A program made the position numbers and the translations under genes. From UBA1732 sp045114235 (GTDB lineage Bacteria; Verrucomicrobiota; Lentisphaeria; Victivallales; UBA1829), in NCBI GenBank assembly GCA_045114235.1, contig JBGUKB010000022.1, positions 1 to 13,301 on the forward strand: DNA of 13,301 nucleotides, in the 5' to 3' direction. The notes below the pieces were generated by a model. It saw only the letters and a list, made by a program, of their open reading frames with translations, was not told the DNA's origin and searched no databases. Each line of letters starts with the position of its first letter. Position 1 is the stretch's first letter. Below are positions 4,629 through 10,975 of this stretch, one piece after another.

Positions 4629-7208
4629 TCAAATGTTAATATAGAACTTCTGCATTTCGGGGGCGCGCTGGGCGATGTTCACCAGGTGGTCGCCGATGCG
4701 TTCGAGTTCCCAGAGCATTTCGATGAAGATCACGCTGGCGTCAACGGCGCATTCGCCCTTGTTGCGGCGTTCCACATGGACCTGCTCGTACTGCTTGGCA
4801 AGTTCGTTGATCTCGCGTTCGTTGGCCTCGGCGTCGCTGGCGACGTGCGCGGCCTCCTGCTGCTGTTCGCGCGCCTGCTCCGCCATCATCGCCTTGATGT
4901 TCTTTTCGTATTTGTGCGCAAGCTTGTTCAGCTTCTTTTCGCCCTCCAGCGCGGACCGGATGCCCGCCTCGTTTTCCTCTTTCTTGTGCGAAAGCGCAAG
5001 CTTGACGTTCTCCGCCTGCGAGGAGAGGAGCTCCCAGAGGGAATTGAGGTTGTCCTGCGCAACGTCGGAGAGCTTGGTGTCGACCTTGGAGAGGCGTTTC
5101 GTGAGGCGCATGATGTTCGCCGTGTGGTCGGCGATGCGCTCGGCATCGTTGGTGCAGTGCATGAGCAGCGGGATCAGGTTGGACTGCGGATTGGAGAGGT
5201 GCTGCCGCGTGATCTGCACAAGGTAGTTCGTGATGTCGGCCTGCATCTTGTCGACCTGCTGTTCGTCGGCCTCCAGTTGCTCGAACTCCTGTTCGTCGAC
5301 GTGCGCGGCGCGGAAATGGTGGTTGACCGCGCGGTCGATCATGCTCCAGGAGAGTTCGACCATCTTGCGAATCTCGATGATGGACTGTTCGATGGCCATG
5401 GCAGGCGTGCGGAGGAGCAGGGGTTCCAGCGTGCGCGTGCTGACCGGTTTGTTCTTGTCGCCGGGGATGATCGTCTCGCAGAGGTGCGAGAACGGCTTCA
5501 GGACGGGCATGATGGCGAGGACCGTGAGGACGTTGAAGATCGTGTGCGCCATGGCGATGTGGCGTTCCAGGTTCTGCGGGACCGCCGCAAACGCGTCGCC
5601 GGGCGTGATGGAGTTCACGATGTAGAGGAAGAACGGCGTCCTCTGCGCGCCGACCGGGATATAGAGCAGCACGACCATCAGGACCGCGCCGAAGAAGTTG
5701 AAGAGGAAATGCGCGAGCGCGGCCTGTTTCGCCACGCGGTTGGCGGTGATGGAAGCGAGGCAGGCGTTGATCGTGGTGCCGATGTTCGTGCCGATCAGGA
5801 GCGGGACGGCGGTGTAGAAATTGACGAGCCCGGCGGCGGAGAGCGCCAGGATGATGCCGATGACCGCGGCGCTGGCGCTGACCAGGAAGACCGCGACCAT
5901 GCCGATCCCGATCGCGCCGAGGATGGGCAGGAACGGCATGAACCCGTCGGGCGTCTTCGGCGCGCAGTCGATCAGGGAGAAGAGTTCGAGGAACGACGGG
6001 AACGTGCCGAGGATGCTCATCTGCGTGCTCATCATGCTCATGCCGAAGAAGAGCATGCCGAACCCGAAGATGGCGTTGCCCCAGCCCTGCAGGCTGCGTT
6101 TCTTGGTGAACGTCATCAGGACGAAGCCGAGCGCCACGGCGGGCAGCGCCAGGCCGCTGAGGTTGAACGAGATCAGCTGCGCCGTCATGGTCGTGCCGAT
6201 GTTCGCGCCGAAGATGATGCCGATCGCCTGCACCAGGTTCAGCAGGCCGGCGTTGATGAAGCCGAGCACCATGATGGTCGTGGCGGCGCTGGACTGGATG
6301 ACCGCGGTGACGAAAGCGCCGGCGATCACGCCCAGGATCGAGTTCTTCGAGAAGAACTGGAGCACCTGTTGCATCTTCTCGCCCGCGATGCTCTGGAGGC
6401 CGCGGCTCAGGCGCAGCATGCCGAAGATCAGGAACGCGATGCCGCCGATCATGCTCATGGACACGGAGAACATGTCGATGCCGAGCAGGCGCGCGTCCAG
6501 CGCCCGGATGTAGATGCCGTGCGCCGGGTCGGCGACTTCGATCGCGAAATGGTATTCGCCGGTCTCCCCGCCGAGGCGGACGAACGACTGCGCCAGGCCG
6601 TTCTTGTCGGTCCGGACTTCCGGCGTGAGGACTTTCGGCTGGGATTTGCTGCGCGGGGCGGACTTGACGCTGAAATAGACCGGGGCGTTCTCGACGGGAT
6701 TGCCGTCCGCGTCGACGACCTTGATGACCAGCGGATCGACCAGGACCGCGTTCGTCATGCCCTGCCGTTCGGCGTTTTCGATCTTCGCGCCCACGGTCAT
6801 GCGGACGAGGACGAACTTGTCGGGATCGTTCAGCGGCGTAATTTTAATATAGTTGTCGCCGACCTTGTGCCCGGCCTTGACTTTCGCGCGGACCACGCCG
6901 ACGACGTCGGTCTCTTCCGACAGCTGCGTGATCTCCAGGTCCGACCCCTCGGCGGCCTCAAATTTCACCGGCTCCCCGGAAAGAAGGCGCTGTTTGCCGG
7001 AGGAGGAATCGTCGTCCGACACGCCGCGGACTTCCACGCGCACGTCGCGCTCGAAATCCGCGCCGGGGATCGTGCATTGTTCGGCACCGAAGACGACGTC
7101 GAGGCGGCCGATTTTTTGAGAACGTTCGGATGAACCGTCGCACGCGGCGAAAACCGCGATCAGAAGGAACGACAGCAGACAAGCGGCGAACTTGGAGAAA
7201 AATCTCAT
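4629..7208 (-). CDS. Na/Pi cotransporter with lipoprotein signal, Ig-like domains and PhoU domain
   Basis: Predicted sodium-coupled phosphate carrier of the NptA/YjbB type (PF02690), 859 aa. Order of parts: a signal peptide with a lipobox-like FAAC, modified Cys at 23 and Asp at +2; a predicted extracytoplasmic region of about 25-242 with one or two Ig-like (Big-1-like) folds, the clearer being LVIKVVDADGNPVENAPVYFSV to FAIEVADP (160-227); a first transporter repeat (252-350) with FGMLRLSRGLQSIAG, QSSAATT (305-311) and GANIGTT (334-340); a second repeat (430-490) with GTNIGTT (473-479); further helices to about 575; and a C-terminal PhoU-like helical domain (605-850) with NDAERIADH and ELERIGDH motifs. 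The second repeat has VSASAA where QSSSA is usual. The lipoprotein/Ig N-terminus is not part of usual members. The ATG has a nearby AAGGT. Confidence 0.9.
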   Translation of the reverse strand: MRFFSKFAACLLSFLLIAVFAACDGSSERSQKIGRLDVVFGAEQCTIPGADFERDVRVEVRGVSDDDSSSGKQRLLSGEPVKFEAAEGSDLEITQLSEETDVVGVVRAKVKAGHKVGDNYIKITPLNDPDKFVLVRMTVGAKIENAERQGMTNAVLVDPLVIKVVDADGNPVENAPVYFSVKSAPRSKSQPKVLTPEVRTDKNGLAQSFVRLGGETGEYHFAIEVADPAHGIYIRALDARLLGIDMFSVSMSMIGGIAFLIFGMLRLSRGLQSIAGEKMQQVLQFFSKNSILGVIAGAFVTAVIQSSAATTIMVLGFINAGLLNLVQAIGIIFGANIGTTMTAQLISFNLSGLALPAVALGFVLMTFTKKRSLQGWGNAIFGFGMLFFGMSMMSTQMSILGTFPSFLELFSLIDCAPKTPDGFMPFLPILGAIGIGMVAVFLVSASAAVIGIILALSAAGLVNFYTAVPLLIGTNIGTTINACLASITANRVAKQAALAHFLFNFFGAVLMVVLLYIPVGAQRTPFFLYIVNSITPGDAFAAVPQNLERHIAMAHTIFNVLTVLAIMPVLKPFSHLCETIIPGDKNKPVSTRTLEPLLLRTPAMAIEQSIIEIRKMVELSWSMIDRAVNHHFRAAHVDEQEFEQLEADEQQVDKMQADITNYLVQITRQHLSNPQSNLIPLLMHCTNDAERIADHTANIMRLTKRLSKVDTKLSDVAQDNLNSLWELLSSQAENVKLALSHKKEENEAGIRSALEGEKKLNKLAHKYEKNIKAMMAEQAREQQQEAAHVASDAEANEREINELAKQYEQVHVERRNKGECAVDASVIFIEMLWELERIGDHLVNIAQRAPEMQKFYINI

Positions 7209-7240
7209 AAAGGACCTTCAGCTGGATTGAAATTCCCAAT

Positions 7241-7269
7241 AATATACCACTCTTTATGGTAAAAATCAA
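7241..7269 (-). promoter_or_regulatory. Promoter of the Na/Pi cotransporter operon
   Basis: On the minus strand TTGATT (7264-7269), 17-bp spacer, TATATT (7241-7246). The start would be near 7234, with a leader of about 25 nt. Its -35 is 8 bp from the -35 of the divergent promoter on the other strand. Confidence 0.75.
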
Positions 7270-7277
7270 GTATCGCC

Positions 7278-7306
7278 TTGAAAAAGCAGGAAAGAAGTAT
7301 TATATT
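7278..7306 (+). promoter_or_regulatory. Promoter of the WecA-like fusion / lpxK operon
   Basis: TTGAAA (7278-7283), 17-bp spacer, TATATT (7301-7306); start near 7313. The TTG that opens the long reading frame here is the -35 itself, so translation cannot begin there on this transcript. Confidence 0.75.
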
Positions 7307-7312
7307 ATTTTC

Positions 7313-7460
7313 GATTGTGGTCCTTCCGCCCGGCACGGTTCATATTTTGTACGGGCCAGGAACGCTTTCGTCCGCCGGTCGGGAACGCCGTTTTATGCAA
7401 ACAGGCGTTTTTGAACTCCGCAACGGATTCAAAACATGCATCGAAGGAAATGTCCGTGTT
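7313..7460 (+). promoter_or_regulatory. Structured leader with terminator-like hairpin
   Basis: About 148 nt between the predicted transcription start and the chosen ATG. Three inverted repeats are visible. Hairpin 1 pairs 7324-7332 with 7352-7362 (TTCC/GGAA and CCCG/CGGG). Hairpin 2 pairs AACGCCGTTT (7384-7393) with AAAC..GGCGTT (7399-7409; one bulge, 5-nt loop) and runs into TTTTT at 7408-7412, like an intrinsic terminator. Hairpin 3 pairs 7407-7420 with 7424-7435 and shares 7407-7409 with hairpin 2, so the two compete. GGAACGC at 7359-7365 repeats the left arm of hairpin 2 and is a possible alternative partner. An attenuation role is inference. Confidence 0.4.
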
Positions 7461-9542
7461 ATGGAAACACTGAAACATTTGATCGCCAATTCCATCTACC
7501 CGCTGGCGGCGTTCGCCGTCTCCATGATCCTGACCCGCGTCTGCATCGCCGTGCTGCCGCACCTGGGATATATGGACATACCGAAAGGCAGGCATATCCA
7601 TAAGAAACCCGTCCCGCGCGCGGGCGGCATCGGATTCATCATCGCGTTCTGGTTCGCCATCATGCTTTATGCGGCGAAACTCTGCGGCGGAGACCTTACG
7701 AAACTCGCCGACCAGAACGTCGGCCAGTTCCTGATCGCCCTGGCGGGCGCGTCCGTCATCCTTCTCTTCACCGGGCTGTACGACGACCGGTTCAACATGC
7801 CGAGCGTGATCAAGCTCATGCTCCATATCGCGGCGGGCGTCACGCTGTACTTCCTGGGCGGAGGCATCCGCACGCTGTTCGACTACACGCTCCCGTGGTA
7901 TCTCGCGCTGGTCGTGACGGTCTGCTGGACGATCGGCATCGTGAACGCGTTCAACCTGATCGACGGCCTGGACGGGCTCGCCGCCGGGCTTGCGTCCATC
8001 TCCTCCGTCTGCATCGCCACATGGATCCTCATCAGCGGCGGAAACCTGCCGATGGTGATCCTGCTCTTCACGTTCTGCGGAGCCTGCCTCGGATTCCTGG
8101 TGTTCAACTTCTCCCCGGCGCGCATCTTCATGGGCGACACGGGCAGCATGTTCCTCGGCCTGTTCTTCGCCATGACGAGCATGGACCAGTGTTCGCGCCC
8201 CGCCGTCACGATCGCCGCGCTTCTGGTGCCGCTGGTCGCCATCGGCGTGCCGATCTTCGACGTGATCCTCGCCATCTGGCGGCGCAGCGTCAGGCGGTTC
8301 GGCGTGCACATGCTGAAGGAAAACCTCGACGATGCCGAAGCCGTGACCGAACTGGAAAACGGCATCGACGCCACCGGACGGATCGAGCTCAAAAAAGTGA
8401 TCGAAAACGAAAACGGCGTGATGGACGCGGACCAGGACCACCTGCACCACCGCCTTCTGCGCGAGACCCACAACAAAACCAGACGCACCGTCCTGCTGAT
8501 GTATGCGATCTCCGTCGTCTTCTCGGTCGGCGCCATCGCCCTGACGTTCATCGGACGCAGCATGCCCGCGCTCGCCTTCCTGCTGGTCATCGTCGGCGTG
8601 TTCTTCACGCTCCGCCTCGCGAACATCGAACTCCTGGCCTCCATGAGCGTCGTGGCGCAGGGTGTCCGCATCCCCCGGAAATCCTTCCTCCTCACCGCGG
8701 TCCATCCGCTGATCGACTTCCTCATAGCGGCAGCATCGTTCTTCCTTGTCTATGCGCTCCTGCAGAAACCGGTCCGCGCCACGTTCAACATCAACCTTTT
8801 CCTGATCCTGATCATTCCTTATTTCTTAGTCCTGAACTTCTCCGGCGTCTACCGCACCTACTGGCTCCGCGCCGGCATCGAACGCTACTATTATCTGCTG
8901 AAGCTTCTTTTCCTGTCCGCTTGCATTTCCTTCATCCTTCTGAACCTTTTCGTCTGGAAGGACTGGGTACTCGTCGGCATCTCGAAACGCATGGACACGA
9001 TCATCTTCCTGCTTTATACGTTCTTCTCCTGCGGAGCCGTCATAGCCGAACGCGCCGTTCTCCATTTCTTCGAATCCTTCGCCATCCGGTCCTACTATCT
9101 GAAGAATTCGCCCGAAGCCGACCGGCACAACACCATCATCCATGGCGGCGGCCTGGGATGCCGCATGTACATCAACAACCTCTACAGCAGCCGCCACCTC
9201 TCCTGCCCGTTCCACATCCTGGGCATCATCGACGAGGATCCGTCTCTTCAGAAACTGAACGTCTACGGGTTCCGCGTGCTCGGCACAAGTATGGACCTGG
9301 AGGACCTGTACAAGAAAACGCCGTTCGACACCATCGTGCTCACCACGGTCAACATTTCCGACGAATCCATCGACAGGATCCGCGCATTCTCCCGGGCGCA
9401 CGACGATGTCCGGGTGACGATGTTCCTGTCGCAGGAATACCCCGCCGATCTGGATTTCTTCAACCTGCTGCAGAGCAAGGCAATCAATCCCATTGAAAAG
9501 GATGAACCGGAGGATCAGGACGATCCCGGGCTCGGCTTATGA
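7461..9542 (+). CDS. WecA-like sugar-1-phosphate transferase fused to a CapD/FlaA1-type membrane-Rossmann module
   Basis: The first half is a polytopic phospho-sugar transferase of the MraY/WecA family, expected to move a HexNAc-1-phosphate from UDP-sugar to undecaprenyl phosphate at the inner membrane. Motifs (693-aa numbering): RHIHKKPVPRAGGIG (44-58), GLYDDRF (105-111), NAFNLIDGLDG (162-172), NFSPARIFMGDTGS (216-229) and DQDHLHHRLL (325-333). About 40 acidic/polar residues (284-324) are inserted before HLHHR, where the family is normally short. The second half has more membrane helices (about 343-540) and a Rossmann-like domain (557-670; IIHGGGLGCRMY, ILGIIDEDP, FRVLGT) resembling the N-terminal part of CapD/FlaA1-type proteins (CoA_binding_3), but without their catalytic dehydratase domain. 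I choose ATG 7461 (AAGGA 12 nt upstream) because the frame's TTG at 7278 is a -35 element; ATG 7395 is possible. ATGA overlap with lpxK. Confidence 0.85.
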   Translation: METLKHLIANSIYPLAAFAVSMILTRVCIAVLPHLGYMDIPKGRHIHKKPVPRAGGIGFIIAFWFAIMLYAAKLCGGDLTKLADQNVGQFLIALAGASVILLFTGLYDDRFNMPSVIKLMLHIAAGVTLYFLGGGIRTLFDYTLPWYLALVVTVCWTIGIVNAFNLIDGLDGLAAGLASISSVCIATWILISGGNLPMVILLFTFCGACLGFLVFNFSPARIFMGDTGSMFLGLFFAMTSMDQCSRPAVTIAALLVPLVAIGVPIFDVILAIWRRSVRRFGVHMLKENLDDAEAVTELENGIDATGRIELKKVIENENGVMDADQDHLHHRLLRETHNKTRRTVLLMYAISVVFSVGAIALTFIGRSMPALAFLLVIVGVFFTLRLANIELLASMSVVAQGVRIPRKSFLLTAVHPLIDFLIAAASFFLVYALLQKPVRATFNINLFLILIIPYFLVLNFSGVYRTYWLRAGIERYYYLLKLLFLSACISFILLNLFVWKDWVLVGISKRMDTIIFLLYTFFSCGAVIAERAVLHFFESFAIRSYYLKNSPEADRHNTIIHGGGLGCRMYINNLYSSRHLSCPFHILGIIDEDPSLQKLNVYGFRVLGTSMDLEDLYKKTPFDTIVLTTVNISDESIDRIRAFSRAHDDVRVTMFLSQEYPADLDFFNLLQSKAINPIEKDEPEDQDDPGLGL

Positions 9543-10714
9543 CGTTCCACGAAATCGGAGAAAACCTGGAGCAGTATTTCATCGAGATCATCCAGGAGAA
9601 ACGCCGCGGTTCGTTCGACCGGATCACCTACGGATTCCTGTTCATGGCCTCGCGGTTCTACCGACGCGCCGTCCAGTTCCGCCTCTGGCTCTACGAAAAC
9701 CGCGTGATCCGCAACCACTCCATCGGCTGCCTGGTGGTCAGTATCGGCAACCTCACATGCGGCGGCACGGGCAAGACACCGGTCGTGGAGATCTTCGCCA
9801 AGACGCTGAGCCGGAAAGGCCGCCGCGTCGCCGTCCTGAGCCGCGGATACCGCAGCCGCGACAACCGTTCGTTCCTGGAAAAGCTCCGCAGCAAATTCTC
9901 TTCCCAGCACCGATTCGTCCCGCCGCGCGTCGTCTCCAACGGCAAGGACCTGCTCCTGAACTCGCTTTCCGCGGGCGACGAGCCGTACATGCTCGCGACC
10001 AATCTGAAGGACGTGGTCGTGCTGGTCGACAAGGACCGCGTGAAATCCGGCCTCTACGCCATCGAGGAATACCAGACCGACACGCTCATCCTCGACGACG
10101 GGTTCCAGTACCTCGGCCTGCGCCCCCACCTGAACATCCTGCTCGTGGACTCCACCTGCCCCTTCGGAAACCACCACGTCCTGCCGCGCGGACTCCTCCG
10201 CGAGCCCATCAAGAACATCCGCCGCGCCGACTACATCTTCCTCACGAAATCCGATGCTTCGCCGCGTCTGCGCCACCTGAAGGACTTCATGCGCCGCCAC
10301 AACCGCCGCGCCGAGATCATCGAGTGCTGCCACCGCCCGAAATACCTGGAGGACGTGTTCGACCGCGGCGTCCGCTTCCCCCTCGAAATGCTCAACGGGC
10401 TGAAGATCGCGTCGCTCTCCGCCATCGCGAACCCCGCCAGCTTCAACGCCTTCCTGACCCAGCACGGCGGCGAGATCGTGCTCGAACGCCATTTCGCCGA
10501 CCATCACCGCTACAGCCAGCAGGAGATGATCGACTTCGTGAACAGCGCCAAGGCCGCCGGAGCCGAGTACATCCTCACCACGGAAAAGGACGCCGTCCGC
10601 ATGCCGCGACTCGACCGCCGAGACCTCCCGTTCCTCTTCCTCCGCATCGAGATCGACATCCTCAGCGGACAGGAAAACTTCGACCAGTGCATCACGCGCA
10701 TCTGCTTCCTGTGA
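9539..10714 (+). CDS. lpxK: Tetraacyldisaccharide 4'-kinase LpxK
   Basis: Inner-membrane-associated kinase of the lipid A pathway: phosphorylates the 4' position of the tetraacyl disaccharide-1-phosphate with ATP to give lipid IVA. The 391-aa product has the family's N-terminal membrane-proximal helix region (FMASRFYRRAVQFRLWLYE, 35-53), the Walker A P-loop GNLTCGGTGKTP (70-81), SRGYRSR (101-107), GDEPYMLA (146-153), the Walker B-like LILDDGFQYLGL (183-194), DHHRYS (321-326) and TTEKDAVRMP (347-356). About 15-20 extra residues precede the usual start region. The ATG shares 4 nt with the stop of the upstream fusion gene, so the two are translationally coupled. It is followed by a strong terminator. 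It shows the organism makes lipid A and so has an LPS-bearing outer membrane. Confidence 0.96.
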   Translation: MTFHEIGENLEQYFIEIIQEKRRGSFDRITYGFLFMASRFYRRAVQFRLWLYENRVIRNHSIGCLVVSIGNLTCGGTGKTPVVEIFAKTLSRKGRRVAVLSRGYRSRDNRSFLEKLRSKFSSQHRFVPPRVVSNGKDLLLNSLSAGDEPYMLATNLKDVVVLVDKDRVKSGLYAIEEYQTDTLILDDGFQYLGLRPHLNILLVDSTCPFGNHHVLPRGLLREPIKNIRRADYIFLTKSDASPRLRHLKDFMRRHNRRAEIIECCHRPKYLEDVFDRGVRFPLEMLNGLKIASLSAIANPASFNAFLTQHGGEIVLERHFADHHRYSQQEMIDFVNSAKAAGAEYILTTEKDAVRMPRLDRRDLPFLFLRIEIDILSGQENFDQCITRICFL

Positions 10715-10766
10715 CGCCGTGCCCGTGACGCCGCCCCGTTGACGCGGGCGTTTCCGGGATCGCCTG

Positions 10767-10821
10767 ACCGGTTCCGAAAAAATGAAAAATGCAGTTGCTT
10801 TTTTCGGAAACGGTGTTTTTT
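10767..10821 (+). terminator. Strong intrinsic terminator after lpxK
   Basis: The left arm 10767-10782 (ACCGGTTCCGAAAAAA) pairs with the right arm 10799-10814 (TTTTTTCGGAAACGGT) at 15 of 16 positions, with a 16-nt loop, followed by G and TTTTTT (10816-10821). It closes the fusion-lpxK operon 52 nt past the lpxK stop. Confidence 0.88.
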
Positions 10822-10825
10822 CCCC

Positions 10826-10854
10826 TTGACAAAGCAAAATTATGCATATATATT
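10826..10854 (+). promoter_or_regulatory. Near-consensus promoter of the hybrid histidine kinase
   Basis: Perfect -35 TTGACA (10826-10831), 17-bp spacer, TATATT (10849-10854), only 4 bp after the terminator's T-run. The start would be near 10861, giving a leader of about 115 nt. Confidence 0.82.
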
Positions 10855-10896
10855 TTTTGAATAATCATATCAGCACATCTTCAGCGGGCCAACCAT

Positions 10897-10971
10897 ATGA
10901 TGAGGAATCGACTGAATATTGCGAAAAAACGTTCCGTCCGGAAAGAAATCCGTGCGATAGTCGTCAGGTGA
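10897..10971 (+). CDS. Possible 24-codon leader peptide upstream of the kinase
   Basis: A short frame beginning ATG ATG AGG and ending in TGA at 10969-10971, 4 nt before the kinase ATG. The 24-residue product is strongly basic: nine Lys or Arg, no Asp, one Glu. The kinase Shine-Dalgarno AGGTG (10966-10970) overlaps its last codon and stop, so translation of one would affect the other. Its own ribosome site is weak (GCGGG about 8 nt upstream). A frame this short can arise by chance, and no family is recognised. Confidence 0.25.
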   Translation: MMRNRLNIAKKRSVRKEIRAIVVR

Positions 10972-10975
10972 TGCG

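Noticed and set aside
4686..7133. An 815-codon open frame on the plus strand opposite the Na/Pi cotransporter gene
   Set aside because: Its product is a monotonous mix of Asp, His, Arg, Glu and Val with no domain, the usual shadow of a GC-rich gene. The minus-strand gene has clear family motifs throughout.
7278..7460. TTG at 7278 as the start of the WecA-like gene
   Set aside because: This TTG is the first three bases of the -35 box TTGAAA, with a matching -10 at 7301-7306, so it is not on the transcript. Residues from there to 7460 match no part of the family.
7305..8705. A 466-codon open frame on the minus strand opposite the WecA-like gene, and similar long frames at 9515-10837 and 11231-12139
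   Set aside because: Same low-complexity Asp/His/Glu/Arg composition, no ribosome site or family match, and the plus-strand genes are certain.
7895..10728. Long plus-strand frames at 7895-9496 and 9493-10728 in another frame over the fusion gene and lpxK
   Set aside because: Arg/Pro/His-rich frame-shadow sequence; the real genes in the other frames hold all the motifs.
10711..10733. Direct repeat GTGACGCCG, two copies 14 nt apart after the lpxK stop
   Set aside because: Too short and GC-rich to mean much; no third exact copy and no element boundary nearby.
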